Positions 25,805 to 35,220 are shown, numbered from the stretch's first letter. The stretch: DNA of 46,694 nucleotides from Xenorhabdus bovienii (GCF_024721015.1 NZ_JANAIF010000032.1:1-46694), one strand, 5' to 3'. Numbers and translations are program-made. The notes: generated by a model not told the origin, from the sequence alone.

Positions 25805-26085
25805 TAGTTATCTCCAGCTACTTGAGTTCATCGTTAAGTTAAATTTTTCAGAAAAAACACTCGTTAAATGTTGAGTAAAGTATAGCTAGCTTAGAAAAAC
25901 CAGTGAGATTACTCCACTATCTGTGTGAAAACCAAAAGAAAAACAATTACAGAACAAAAGCAAACCAATATGACAACATAAAAAACACAAAAAAACACAA
26001 AAAAACAATTAAATAAATATTTTCAATGAGTTACACCTAAATGTAAAAATATTTTAAATTTTAAAAAAATATTTTAATAAATGCC

Positions 26086-26113
26086 TTGACTCTTTTTATT
26101 TTGAGCATAAAAT
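26086..26113 (+). promoter_or_regulatory. Sigma-70 promoter of the small peptide unit
   Basis: -35 TTGACT (26086-26091), 16-base spacer, -10 TAAAAT (26108-26113). Both hexamers are one base from consensus. Transcription would begin near 26120, about 55 bases before the short ORF. Confidence 0.6.
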
Positions 26114-26175
26114 CTCCTTCAGAATTTATATTTTCGTGAAGTGTGTCACAATTTATAACCCTAAAGGAAATCATC

Positions 26176-26250
26176 ATGAAATCTGTAAAATCTTTCCTCT
26201 CAAACGTACATAACGTCGTTATCCGCCTGTCAACAACTCGCTTTATGTAA
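26176..26250 (+). CDS. Putative 24-residue basic peptide
   Basis: An ATG-to-TAA frame of 24 codons plus stop, with a strong ribosome binding site (aaggaa) eight bases upstream, its own promoter and an intrinsic terminator 27 bases after the stop. The peptide begins MKSVKSFLSNVHNVVIRLS and ends TTRFM; it is basic with an amphipathic, partly hydrophobic middle. I do not recognise it. The complete transcription unit (about 190 bases) suggests either a small functional protein, a toxin-like peptide, or a small RNA that also encodes a peptide. Confidence 0.5.
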   Translation: MKSVKSFLSNVHNVVIRLSTTRFM

Positions 26251-26276
26251 GCGTTTGTTAGTATAGAGATGGAGAT

Positions 26277-26307
26277 AGCCGGTTCAAAAGCAAGAGCTGG
26301 CTTTTTT
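26277..26307 (+). terminator. Terminator of the small peptide unit
   Basis: Stem agccggtt / agctggct (8 bp with two G-U pairs), loop caaaagcaag, followed by six T residues. Confidence 0.7.
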
Positions 26308-26600
26308 ATAAACTATTTTTTCATGGCATTATCCAGCCCCCTCAAATTGACTGCAATTCAACCAAAACGCCAAAAAACCTCCCCATAGATATCACCGTGA
26401 TAACTACACATCTAAATATAGATACATCCAGTACATAAGAAATAAATAAAGGTTGATTTAGATTATCACTCAAGTAATATTTTAATAGGATGAATAACTG
26501 ATATAAAATATATCTTTAAAATTAATTTAAACATTTACCTGAAAAGCGAGGTAATCATATTAATTTAATGGATTTTCGTAATTTATAATTACAATCCAAA

Positions 26601-26643
26601 TATATAAAAAAGCCTGAGCCCTATGATTTAAAGAGTTCAGGCT
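26601..26643 (-). terminator. Terminator of the Ail-like gene
   Basis: Stem agcctgagc (26611-26619) and gttcaggct (26635-26643); on the minus strand it is followed by a run of six T residues. It lies 90 bases after the gene's stop codon. Confidence 0.7.
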
Positions 26644-26733
26644 ATAATAATTTTATTAAATGATATTTGAAAAATATCTCTATAAATTAAGCATCAAATA
26701 ATAAATAAAATAAATAGTATAAGTTAAAATAAA

Positions 26734-27313
26734 TCAGAAACGATATCCTATACCCAGTACCCATGTTCCAACTTTGATATCATTAAATTTTGAATATTGG
26801 TACGATGCATCAACTGCAATATTTTCAATGGGGTTGAATTGTAAACCGGCACCATAAGCAAGTGATGTCTTGCTTATGTCAAACTCACTATCACCTTGTA
26901 TCTTAATTTTATTGTGGGCAGCACCAATCATTCCATATGCGCTAATATAATCATTAAAACGATATGATGGCCCAGCCAATAAGGAGTAACTATCCGACTT
27001 AAATTTGGTGACGTTTCCAGCATGATCATTTTCAAATCTATTGAGCGTATAGGTCAATGAGCCAACCACACCAAAATGGTCATCTAACTCATAACGATAT
27101 TTCAAATTCAATCCATGTTGTTTTGTATTCCATTCAGTACCATCGCTCTTAAATACTTTAATACCATTGGCATTAGCACTGCTCTGAGCATACCCCAAAG
27201 AGATAGTACTTTTACCACTACTACTGGCATTAGCACCGAATACTGGCATTAGCACCGAAAGCAAAAATAGATAATCCTGTAGCAATAACAGCTGTTAATA
27301 ACGTTTTTTTCAT
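26734..27313 (-). pseudogene. Ail/OmpX-like outer-membrane protein gene, frameshifted by 19-bp duplication
   Basis: The body encodes an 8-stranded Ail/Lom/OmpX beta-barrel (TISLGYAQSS, LNLKYRYELDDHFGVVGSLTYT, YSLLAGPSYRFNDYISAYGM, SLAYGAGLQFNP, terminal WVLGIGYRF). The natural start is the ATG at 27313 with a normal signal peptide (MKKTLLTAVIATGLSIFAFG). The 19-base sequence tactggcattagcaccgaa occurs twice in tandem (27222-27240, 27241-27259), shifting the frame so that translation stops soon after the signal peptide. Deleting one copy restores 186 residues. A TTG-initiated frame at 27285 reads through the duplication into the barrel but has no ribosome binding site. The change could be reversible. 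Confidence 0.88.
27222..27259 (-). repeat. Perfect 19-bp tandem duplication inside the Ail-like gene
   Basis: Two adjacent identical 19-mers (tactggcattagcaccgaa) cover the signal-peptide cleavage region. Because 19 is not a multiple of three, gain or loss of one unit switches the reading frame. Confidence 0.95.
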
Positions 27314-27805
27314 AAGTTAATATTCTCATTCTCTCAAAAAATTAAATCCCGCGAAATATACAAGAGACATATTATAAATTCAACAATAAAATAAAAACGT
27401 CAATCCACACCCAAAAAATTAAATTTTATTTTAAATTCAAATAATTATATGGTAACAGCCCTATTAAAACATTTACTGAATTGCCCACACTATCCGACTA
27501 TATATAACACTATTAACCTTAACTTGTTGTTTACAAAGAAAATGTTTTATTATTACTTTCTTTGTAATTTTAAGAAATATCTTAAGATTAAAAAGTTGAT
27601 AAGAAGCAGATAGGAAAGATTATTATCCATTTTGTAACACATAATTATATTCAATTTACATCATTGAAAGTATATTAATTATTAAAACAAATAAATCAAG
27701 TGAGTATCTATATTTTTAGCTTAATCTGAACAATAAGCAATTATTTATTTTTTAAGAAAATGATTAATGGCATAATATCACACCATTAATCATCACAATA
27801 AATAC
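27314..27805. other. AT-rich intergenic region
   Basis: It should hold the promoter of the Ail-like gene. A terminator hairpin for the next gene lies at 27760-27793. No other structure or gene is seen. Confidence 0.5.
27748..27793 (-). terminator. Terminator of the 27.8-28.2 kb gene
   Basis: Perfect 11-bp stem atgattaatgg / ccattaatcat with a 12-base loop, followed on the minus strand by TTTTCTTAAAAAAT. Confidence 0.6.
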
Positions 27806-28210
27806 CTATTTTGCTAAAATACCGGCCATTATAATACGATTGACCTTACGGGAAAAATTATCGTATTTAACTCGTTCTTCAGAATCAATTTTATCATAAC
27901 GAACATTAGTATCATTCATTATTAATTTAGTGTACTGCTCACGTATTTTTTCTTGTTTCTTATTATTATCAGCCTTTACATATTCATTTAATAATGCAAT
28001 ATAATTTTGTGCTCGTTTTTGCAATTCAGGATTTGATAAATCCACTGTTGGAATACGATAATCAAATTCATCTGTCACAGAATTATCATTACTATTTAAT
28101 GAATCGTGTTCAGAATGTAGTGCCTCTCCTGATTCTTGTTCATAAAAATCAATAAACTCTTTTTTTCTAAAGCATTTACTTTTAATATTTCCTTTGCTTT
28201 TTTTTATCAT
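27806..28210 (-). CDS. Hypothetical protein, basic and charged
   Basis: This 134-residue product has no recognised motif, signal peptide or membrane segment. The N-terminus is very basic (MIKKSKGNIKSKCFRKKEF), the middle is acidic/polar (SEHDSLNSNDNSVTDEFD), and the C-terminal part is a probable helical domain (NPELQKRAQNYIALLNEYV, DSEERVKYDNFSRKVNRII). No ribosome binding site precedes the ATG; the start lies within the end of the preceding frame-restored gene, so translation may be coupled. It is AT-rich like its neighbours. Confidence 0.5.
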   Translation of the reverse strand: MIKKSKGNIKSKCFRKKEFIDFYEQESGEALHSEHDSLNSNDNSVTDEFDYRIPTVDLSNPELQKRAQNYIALLNEYVKADNNKKQEKIREQYTKLIMNDTNVRYDKIDSEERVKYDNFSRKVNRIIMAGILAK

Positions 28211-28489
28211 AAATTACAATTTCTTCTGGAAATGGTGTTCCAATTGGATATGTACACCGAAAAACATTGTTATCAATAAATACAGCGTCACACCATCAAT
28301 GACAACTTCTGTATTTTGTGGTGAAAACTTATTTTCATGGTTTTCAATAGCGTACACCATATTGTAAGTATAATATAATTCTCTGTTTGGATTGATAATT
28401 CCTCCTTGATTTTTTGAATAAACTAGGAAAGGTTGCTTCTTACCATCTGATGTTTCTAATACATGTTTTCCCGGTTTTAATTCAACCAT
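28182..28489 (-). pseudogene. Unknown gene with probable 2-base frameshift
   Basis: As it stands, translation from 28489 gives 91 residues ending at 28214 with an atypical tail after VVIDG. Removing one GT from GGTGTGAC (near 28292) lets the frame continue as AVFIDNNVFRCTYPIGTPFP and end at 28182, giving about 101 residues with more protein-like composition. The N-terminal part reads VELKPGKHVLETSDGKKQ and ELYYTYNMVYAIENHENKF. The family is unknown. The upstream frame is open for only a few codons before a stop, so the gene may also be 5'-truncated. Confidence 0.45.
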
Positions 28490-28859
28490 ACCAATTTCAT
28501 AGCTTATTAGGAATTAGCACGTGAGGATGATTCAATCCGCTTACCCTTCTGGCTTCACCAAAGTGTGTTTAAAAGCTATCACTGTTGTCCGAGCATAGGC
28601 CAACAATGGAATAGACTATTGGAGTAGTGTAATGGTATGCATCATGTCTTCTCTTATGACACCATAAAGCACTAATCGAGTGACTTTATCATCACAGATA
28701 GGAAAGATAGGATCATTCAAAAACCAAAAATAAATTGCGCCTTACCAAATGTAAACTTTTTTAGCCCTACAAAGCTTTTCTTGCTTTGACACAATATCCT
28801 GATTCCTCTGACGGTATCAGATCAGGAAGAAGCCCCTTCGGGGCTACTCTTTGAATAAT
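28490..28859. other. Gap with gene-remnant-like frames
   Basis: On the minus strand a 41-codon stretch (28619-28741) is open and protein-like (ending in TRLVLYGVIREDMMHTITLL) but bounded by stops and without a start codon. It may be a decayed part of the gene at 28.2-28.5 kb or of another gene. A terminator is at 28831-28845. Confidence 0.35.
28824..28845 (-). terminator. Terminator of the 28.9-29.3 kb gene
   Basis: Tight hairpin agcccc-ttc-ggggct, followed on the minus strand by TCTTCCT. It lies 15 bases after the stop codon. Confidence 0.6.
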
Positions 28860-29312
28860 TCACAACTGCTTAACACAATTTTCAAGAGACAGGATATAAG
28901 CCCCCTTCACATTAGGAATCTTTATCTTAGAAATGAAAAATTCGTTTTGACTTGGCCTAAAATAGCCCAGACCACGCCCCTCTCCTCCATATATCAATGT
29001 GTTTTCCCCCATTTCCGTGAGTTCCTTTTTGTTTAAGATACCAAATTTTGTAATCGGGGTTAATTTAGGACTCATGAACACTTCTGGCCTTGTTTCATAA
29101 ATAGTAAAACTCTCATCTCTATAGGAAACTCTGGCCGTATCAAGGTTAGTCGGGAAAAAGTACATCCCCCCATTCTTGATAGTCACATCGTTCAATTCTT
29201 TATTTATTTTGCACAAATAATCGCCATCATAGGGTGACTTGGCTTCAGCAATATTGCATATCAGCATTGCTATTACCATCACCATAACTGGGAAACACGA
29301 TAGCTTACCCAT
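28860..29312 (-). CDS. Secreted hypothetical protein
   Basis: A 150-residue product with a clear signal peptide (hydrophobic FPVMVMVIAMLICNIAEA, cleavage predicted after AEA). The mature protein starts KSPYDGDYLCKINKEL and has two cysteines, one near each end (DYLC and ENCVKQL), which could form a disulfide. It appears rich in beta strands. I do not recognise the family; small periplasmic proteins of this pattern are often immunity or adhesin-like, but that is speculation. A strong ribosome binding site (aggagc) precedes the ATG. Confidence 0.65.
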   Translation of the reverse strand: MGKLSCFPVMVMVIAMLICNIAEAKSPYDGDYLCKINKELNDVTIKNGGMYFFPTNLDTARVSYRDESFTIYETRPEVFMSPKLTPITKFGILNKKELTEMGENTLIYGGEGRGLGYFRPSQNEFFISKIKIPNVKGAYILSLENCVKQL

Positions 29313-30288
29313 TTAAAGCTCCTGATAATATTTACAATTAATAGTACCAAAAATAGATAAACCAGATCACAAAATTAATCAAATATTAAAGTTTGACAAA
29401 CCGCTGTTTAGGTTGACTAAACCATTCATTAAAAACTCAGATAAAAAATTGACAATGAAATTGAAACACCCAACCCACTGAAAAACAAAAATTAACTTAA
29501 GAAAACCCATTTAAATCAGTATATGGCTGTAAAATCATCATTGTGTCTATTAATTTATATGCATTATCAAAATAGATAAAGCAACCAAATATATAAAAAT
29601 GTAATTTATACCCCCCTTAAAAGTATTCTGCCCGCTCATTTTCTACAATTAAACAAAGCCATATGTGTGATTCAGTCGTCAAAATGTAAACTTCTCATGG
29701 ATTCTATCTCATGCATTATCATTCGTACTGGTAGGCGTATCGCGTTTTCGAAAGAACTTGCCATTGCTTATGTAAGAATAATTTTCCATTATTTATATCA
29801 CGCTATATTAACGTCTTTCTATATTTTCACCATCCATTTTATGAAAAAAATAATGTAAAGAACCTAAATTAAATTATGAAAAATAGTTTTTCTAATTTAA
29901 TATCAACAATGATTTCATTTCTTCACTAAAGAATAAAGACCTCATCTCTTAGTAAAAGGAACAAAATAAAATCATCTCAACAAGTGCTGTCTTAAAATAT
30001 ATTAATCCCTATAGCGCTGGAAGATAGTAAAACGATGAACTTATTGTAATATAATACCCTGATGATTAAAATATAGTACATATGCTTTTATACTGAAATA
30101 ATAAATCAGAGTATTTTTATAAGTATCATAGTGTGTGAATTTTTTATTTTTTTATAAAGTATTCTATTAATAATAGATTAATATTTAGGATTCTATATAT
30201 TATGATTTCATAAAAAATCACTCTTTATGAAAATAATTTTTAATTAAAGAATATAAAATTGCGATAGAGACCGTCAATTAAAGGAAGA
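29313..30288. other. 976-base AT-rich region without a gene
   Basis: The longest gene-free stretch. One 63-codon plus-strand frame (29667-29858) lacks a ribosome binding site and a recognisable product. I see no tRNA, IS end or large inverted repeat. The base composition suggests decayed or acquired DNA between the variable strip and the conserved nrd operon. Confidence 0.5.
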
Positions 30289-30555
30289 TCACGGTTCGAT
30301 TTCAATATCAGTGAGTGGATGGCAACTACAAGGTAAGATCTCACCCTCATTAACAAATGCCAATGGCTTGCAGGGATAGCCAACCTTTCCTTTCACCAAA
30401 CGAACCCGGCAGGAACCACAATATCCCTGACGACATTGGTATTCAAGCTGTACTCTGCCTTGTTCCAAGGCTTCCAGTAGGTTACGGTGGAAACCAGAAG
30501 AATAATGGACGGATAAACCCTGCCGTGACGGCAGGGTAACTTTGTAATCAGCCAT
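30289..30555 (-). CDS. yfaE: [2Fe-2S] ferredoxin YfaE, NrdB cofactor maintenance
   Basis: An 88-residue plant-type ferredoxin. The cluster ligands are CRQGYCGSC plus the Cys of ILPCSC. In E. coli YfaE supplies electrons to regenerate the diferric-tyrosyl radical cofactor of NrdB. The start ATG at 30555 is one base after the nrdB stop (TGA-T-ATG), so translation is coupled; in-frame codons further upstream lie inside nrdB and are rejected. It is the third gene of the nrdAB-yfaE operon. Confidence 0.95.
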   Translation of the reverse strand: MADYKVTLPSRQGLSVHYSSGFHRNLLEALEQGRVQLEYQCRQGYCGSCRVRLVKGKVGYPCKPLAFVNEGEILPCSCHPLTDIEIEP

Positions 30556-30556
30556 A

Positions 30557-31687
30557 TCAGAGTTCGAAACCGCTGAGATCCTCAGCATTGACTTCCGAAT
30601 CAATCTGACCGACTAAGTAAGAGCTGACTTCGACTTCCTGTGGAGCCACCTGAACATTATCAGAAACCAGCCATGCATTGATCCATGGTATTGGGTTGGA
30701 GCGAGCTTCAAATGGCAGCTTCAAACCCACTGCCTGCATGCGGATATTAGTGATATATTCGACATACTGGCACAGAATCTCTTTGTTCAGACCAATCATG
30801 GAGCCATCTTTGAACAGATAATCTGCCCACTCCTTTTCTTGTTCAGCCGCCAGCACAAACAGATCGTAACACTGCTGTTCACACTCTCTGGCAATTTCTG
30901 CCATTTCAGGGTCATCCTGACCAGAGCGCAGTAAGTTCAGCATATGCTGGGTTCCCGTTAAATGCAGAGCTTCATCACGCGCAATCAGTTTGATGATTTT
31001 GGCATTCCCTTCCATCAATTCGCGTTCCGCAAAAGCGAATGAACACGCAAAACTGACGTAGAAACGAATAGCTTCCAGAGCGTTAACACTCATCAAACAC
31101 AGGTAAAGCTGTTTTTTCAATGCGCGCAGGCTAACTGTAATGTTTTTACCCGCCACATTGTATGTACCTTCGCCCAGCTGATGATAGTAGTTAGTCATTT
31201 CGATCAGAACGTCGTAATACCCCGAAATATCTTTGGCACGTTTTAAGATCTGCTCGTTGGCTACAATATCGTCAAATACAACGGCAGGATCATTGACGAT
31301 ATTACGGATAATATGCGTATAGGAACGCGAATGAATCGTTTCTGAAAACGACCATGTTTCAACCCAAGTTTCCAATTCTGGAATGGAAATCAGCGGCAGG
31401 AATGCCACATTCGGACTACGGCCCTGAATGGAATCCAACAGCGTTTGATATTTCAGATTGCTGATAAAAATGTGTTTTTCATGATCCGGCAATGCATTGT
31501 AGTCAATGCGATCACGGGAAACATCAACTTCCTCGGGACGCCAGAAGAACGAAAGCTGTTTTTCAATCAGCTTCTCAAAAATAGGATATTTCTGCTGATC
31601 ATAACGCGCTACGTTCACAGGCTGGCCGAAAAACATCGGCTCCTGTAGTTGATCATTTTTTACTTGTGAAAAAGTGGTATAGGACAT
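30557..31687 (-). CDS. nrdB: Ribonucleoside-diphosphate reductase class Ia, beta subunit
   Basis: The 376-residue R2 subunit houses the diiron centre and the tyrosyl radical used by NrdA. The radical tyrosine is in [11 protein letters not shown]; iron ligands are in the acidic helices with [13 protein letters not shown] and [12 protein letters not shown]. The C-terminal tail ([22 protein letters not shown]) is the NrdA-docking peptide. It starts 12 bases after nrdA with gaggaag as ribosome binding site. Length is identical to E. coli NrdB. Confidence 0.97.
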   Translation of the reverse strand: MSYTTFSQVKNDQLQEPMFFGQPVNVARYDQQKYPIFEKLIEKQLSFFWRPEEVDVSRDRIDYNALPDHEKHIFISNLKYQTLLDSIQGRSPNVAFLPLISIPELETWVETWSFSETIHSRSYTHIIRNIVNDPAVVFDDIVANEQILKRAKDISGYYDVLIEMTNYYHQLGEGTYNVAGKNITVSLRALKKQLYLCLMSVNALEAIRFYVSFACSFAFAERELMEGNAKIIKLIARDEALHLTGTQHMLNLLRSGQDDPEMAEIARECEQQCYDLFVLAAEQEKEWADYLFKDGSMIGLNKEILCQYVEYITNIRMQAVGLKLPFEARSNPIPWINAWLVSDNVQVAPQEVEVSSYLVGQIDSEVNAEDLSGFEL

Positions 31688-31699
31688 AACTTCCTCAAA

Positions 31700-33991
31700 T
31701 CAAATTTTACACGCGCCGCCGTCACAATCGGAATCAGCAGACTCAACGACTTCTTCCAGATCACCCTGAACATCTTCCGCTCCATCACGAGTGTTGTGGT
31801 AATACAGTGTTTTCACGCCATATTTGTAAGCGAGCAGTAAATCTTTCAGCAACTGATTCATCGGAACTTTGCCGTTCGGGAAACGAGCAGGATCATAGTT
31901 AGTATTGGCAGAAATCGATTGGTCGATGAATTTCTGCATGATCCCCACCAGCTGTAGATAGCCATCGGTACCAGGCATTTGCCACAGCAACTCATAAGCC
32001 CCTTTCAGACGGTTATATTCCGGTACAACCTGACGCAAGATGCCATCTTTTGATGCCTTGATACTGATATAGCCGCGTGGTGGCTCGATACCATTGGTCG
32101 CATTGGAGATCTGCGAAGACGTCTCTGACGGCATCAATGCTGACAATGTTGAGTTACGCAGGCCATGCTGCCGGATGTCATTACGCAGGGCTTCCCAATC
32201 CATATGCAGAGGTTCGCGGGTCAATGTATCCAGTGTTTTTTTGTAAGTATCAATTGGCAGGATACCCTGTGCATAAGTGGTTTCACCAAACCACGGGCAA
32301 GCACCCTTCTCTTTCGCCAGCCCATTCGAGGCTTTCAGCAGGTAATACTGAATGGCTTCAAATGTTTTGTGTGTCAGGTTATTGGCACTACTATCAGAAT
32401 AACGGACACCGTTTTTCGCCAGGTAATAAGCGAAGTTAATCACACCAATGCCCAGCGTACGGCGCCCCATTGAGCCCTGTTTAGCCGCGATGATTGGGTA
32501 ATCTTGATAATCCAACAAGGAGTCCAGTGCACGAACAGCCAATTCCGCTAATTCTTCCAGTTCCGTCAGATTATTAATGGCACCCAGGTTGAAAGCAGAC
32601 AATGTACACAGGGCAATCTCACCATTTTCATCGTTGATATTATTCATTGGCTTGGTTGGCAGTGCAATTTCCAAACATAAGTTTGACTGACGCACAGGTG
32701 CAACCGCCGGATCAAATGGGCTGTGTGTATTACAATGGTCAACGTTCTGGATGTAAATACGGCCGGTTGAAGCACGCTCCTGCATCATCAGTGAGAACAG
32801 CTCCACTGCTTTAATGCGTTCTTTACGGATAGTGACGTCATTTTCGTACTGAGTGTACAGACGCTCAAATTCATCTTGATCCGCAAAGAAAGCATCATAC
32901 AGCCCTGGAACATCAGATGGGCTGAACAGAGTAATGTCTTCCCCTTTGATCAGGCGTTCATACATCAATTTATTGAGCTGCACACCATAATCCATATGGC
33001 GCACGCGGTTACCTTCAACACCACGGTTGTTTTTCAGTACCAGCAAGCTTTCTACTTCCAAATGCCACAGCGGATAGAACAAAGTCGCTGCACCACCACG
33101 AACCCCCCCCTGCGAACAGGATTTCACGGCTGTCTGGAAGTGTTTATAGAATGGAATACAGCCCGTATGGAAAGCTTCACCATCACGGATTGGGCTACCC
33201 AAAGCACGGATGCGGCCTGCATTCACACCAATGCCCGCTCGCTGGGAAACGTATTTTACAATCGCACTGGATGTTGCATTGATAGAGTCAAGGCTGTCAC
33301 CACACTCAATCAGAACGCAGGAGCTGAACTGGCGAGTTGGTGTGCGAACCCCCGCCATGATTGGCGTTGGCAGCGAAATTTTAAACGTCGAAACCGCATC
33401 GTAAAAACGACGGATGTAGCTCAGGCGCGTTTCTTTTGGATAAGTGGAAAATAGGCACGCTGCAACCAGAATGTAGAGAAATTGGGCACTTTCATAAATT
33501 TCACCGGTAACACGGTTCTGTGCCAGATATTTCCCTTCAAGCTGCTTAACGGCTGCATAGGAGAAATCCATATCACGCAAATGGTCAATAAAACTGTCCA
33601 TTTGCTCGAATTCTTCTTTGGAATAGTCTTCCAGCAAATGCTTGTCGTATTTGCCTAAATTCACCATTCGTACAACATGATCATGCAGAGCAGGTGGTTC
33701 GAACTGACCGTAAGCCTTTTTGCGCAGATGGAAGATGGCCAAACGAGCCGCCAGATACTGATAATCAGGCGCATCGCCAGAAATCAAATCAGCCGCTGCC
33801 TTGATCATGGTTTCATGGATATCGGCTGTTTTGATGCCATCGTAAAATTGAATCTGAGAACGCAGTTCTACTTGTGACACTGAGACATTTTTCAGACCTT
33901 CGGCAGCCCAGGCAACGACCCTGTGGATCTTCTCCAGATCAATTTGTTCTTTATGTCCATCACGCTTGGTTACTAGCAGACTCTGGTTCAT
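31700..33991 (-). CDS. nrdA: Ribonucleoside-diphosphate reductase class Ia, alpha subunit
   Basis: The 763-residue R1 subunit reduces ribonucleoside diphosphates to deoxy forms. An ATP-cone opens the protein (LLVTKRDGHKEQIDLEKIHR). Active-site parts are SSCVLIECGDS, SNLCLEIALPT and LCTLSAFNLG; the C-terminal CDGGACKI carries the redox cysteines that take electrons from thioredoxin or glutaredoxin. The start at 33991 matches the E. coli N-terminus (MNQ); a TTG/ATG-initiated extension to 34051 is rejected. The promoter region has an exact DnaA box and NrdR-like boxes. Confidence 0.97.
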   Translation of the reverse strand: MNQSLLVTKRDGHKEQIDLEKIHRVVAWAAEGLKNVSVSQVELRSQIQFYDGIKTADIHETMIKAAADLISGDAPDYQYLAARLAIFHLRKKAYGQFEPPALHDHVVRMVNLGKYDKHLLEDYSKEEFEQMDSFIDHLRDMDFSYAAVKQLEGKYLAQNRVTGEIYESAQFLYILVAACLFSTYPKETRLSYIRRFYDAVSTFKISLPTPIMAGVRTPTRQFSSCVLIECGDSLDSINATSSAIVKYVSQRAGIGVNAGRIRALGSPIRDGEAFHTGCIPFYKHFQTAVKSCSQGGVRGGAATLFYPLWHLEVESLLVLKNNRGVEGNRVRHMDYGVQLNKLMYERLIKGEDITLFSPSDVPGLYDAFFADQDEFERLYTQYENDVTIRKERIKAVELFSLMMQERASTGRIYIQNVDHCNTHSPFDPAVAPVRQSNLCLEIALPTKPMNNINDENGEIALCTLSAFNLGAINNLTELEELAELAVRALDSLLDYQDYPIIAAKQGSMGRRTLGIGVINFAYYLAKNGVRYSDSSANNLTHKTFEAIQYYLLKASNGLAKEKGACPWFGETTYAQGILPIDTYKKTLDTLTREPLHMDWEALRNDIRQHGLRNSTLSALMPSETSSQISNATNGIEPPRGYISIKASKDGILRQVVPEYNRLKGAYELLWQMPGTDGYLQLVGIMQKFIDQSISANTNYDPARFPNGKVPMNQLLKDLLLAYKYGVKTLYYHNTRDGAEDVQGDLEEVVESADSDCDGGACKI

Positions 33992-34120
33992 GGGGAAATA
34001 CACCTTCTCTTTATCGTATCTCGCCTTTATCGCCTTTCTTGACATTGACATATTGACAGCACGATGTACCCGAAATGGCTAAAGGCCAATCGGGAATTAG
34101 TAGCAACGGAACGTCGAGAA

Positions 34121-34169
34121 ACACAATATATAGGGGGTAATTAAAACGGTAATAACAAGATACTGTTAA
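34121..34169 (-). promoter_or_regulatory. Pair of NrdR-box-like sites upstream of nrdA
   Basis: acacaatatataggg (34121-34135) fits the NrdR box well. A weaker partner, aacaagatactgttaa (34154-34169), lies with its centre 33 bases away, about three helical turns, as NrdR pairs require. NrdR represses nrd operons when dATP is plentiful. The second box is degenerate. Confidence 0.5.
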
Positions 34170-34206
34170 ATCCGCATTTTTTCAAGTGCACAAAACGGGG
34201 AAGTTT

Positions 34207-34215
34207 TGTGGATAA
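34207..34215 (-). promoter_or_regulatory. DnaA box upstream of nrdA
   Basis: TGTGGATAA is the exact complement of the strong DnaA box TTATCCACA. DnaA control of nrdA is established in E. coli, linking nucleotide supply with replication initiation. Confidence 0.7.
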
Positions 34216-34357
34216 CTTGAGGATTAATTTTGCCGAAAAGCCGATAACCTGCGTAGTTACTTGATGTTACTTTCACAAAACTATCGGCGAAACGGGGGAA
34301 ATAAAATCTTAAAAATAATATCTATTTGCCGTTTTATTAATCCCTTAACTGTCACGT

Positions 34358-35092
34358 TTAAACCGATTGAGTATGAAGCATGTAGTTCACGTCTACATTG
34401 TGTCCATGTCGAAATTTGTCTGTCAGCGGGTTGTAATGTAACCCAATAATATGCTGATCTTTCAGAGGAGTCTTATCTACCCAACCAATCAGTTCAGAAG
34501 GGCGAATAAATTTTTTCGCATCATGCGTCCCTTTTGGCACCATGTTCAAAATATACTCAGCACCAATGACAGCCATTAGCCAGGCTTTACGATTACGATT
34601 AATCGTTGAGAAGAAAACATGGCCGCCCGGTTTGACCAATTTGGCACAGGCGCGAATCACGGATTCAGGATCTGGCACATGTTCGAGCATCTCCATGCAC
34701 GTCACAACATCATAAGAATGCAGATGCTGTTCAGCATGGCTTTCTACCGTTTCCTGCACATAAGTGACAGAAGTATCGGATTCCAGTGCATGCAATCGGG
34801 CGACCTGCAAAGGTTCAAACCCCATGTCCAGCCCCGTCACATCCGCACCTTCACGCGCCATGCTTTCTGACAGAATCCCACCGCCACACCCAACATCCAG
34901 CACTTTTTTGCCGAAAAGACCTCCGGCACGTTGCAGGATATAGTTCAAACGCAGTGGGTTAATCCGGTGCAATGGCTTGAACTCACCTTCAAGATCCCAC
35001 CAGCGGGAAGCAACGGCTTCAAATTTTTCGATTTCCTGTTGATCCACATTGGGGTGAGACGGGATGTGTGAATCGGGGATTTTGACGTTCAT
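34358..35092 (-). CDS. ubiG: Ubiquinone biosynthesis O-methyltransferase
   Basis: UbiG carries out both O-methylations of ubiquinone synthesis using S-adenosylmethionine. The protein (244 residues) has the conserved N-terminus [22 protein letters not shown] motif [35 protein letters not shown] and the C-terminal GLHYNPLTD. The ATG at 35092 gives the usual length; in-frame codons up to 35137 are rejected. It is divergent from gyrA and monocistronic. Confidence 0.96.
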   Translation of the reverse strand: MNVKIPDSHIPSHPNVDQQEIEKFEAVASRWWDLEGEFKPLHRINPLRLNYILQRAGGLFGKKVLDVGCGGGILSESMAREGADVTGLDMGFEPLQVARLHALESDTSVTYVQETVESHAEQHLHSYDVVTCMEMLEHVPDPESVIRACAKLVKPGGHVFFSTINRNRKAWLMAVIGAEYILNMVPKGTHDAKKFIRPSELIGWVDKTPLKDQHIIGLHYNPLTDKFRHGHNVDVNYMLHTQSV

Positions 35093-35220
35093 CAGCGATA
35101 TCGCTCCTAGGAACTGCTTCATAGAAAACTGCTCCACAGAAAGTGTAACAGTATTATGGGGATGTGTGATAAGAGGGTATTATACATGCCTTAATCTTGA
35201 AATACCCGCATCTGGTTTTT

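Larger units (their letters stand above)
25805..26733. other. Long AT-rich region with a small transcription unit
   Basis: A 10-bp unit close to aaaaacacaa repeats about 2.8 times at 25981-26010. The only gene-like unit is the promoter/short-ORF/terminator at 26086-26307. The rest (26310-26610) has no open frame with a start signal. Confidence 0.5.

Noticed and set aside
25981..26010. Short tandem aaaaacacaa repeats as a possible CRISPR or origin iteron
   Set aside because: Adjacent low-complexity 10-mers without spacers; no CRISPR array or cas gene exists anywhere in the window.
29667..29858. 63-codon plus-strand frame in the long gap before yfaE
   Set aside because: No ribosome binding site, AT-driven composition, no recognised product.
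33992..34051. N-terminal extension of NrdA by 20 residues
   Set aside because: The start at 33991 matches the known NrdA N-terminus and length; the extension reads as leader.
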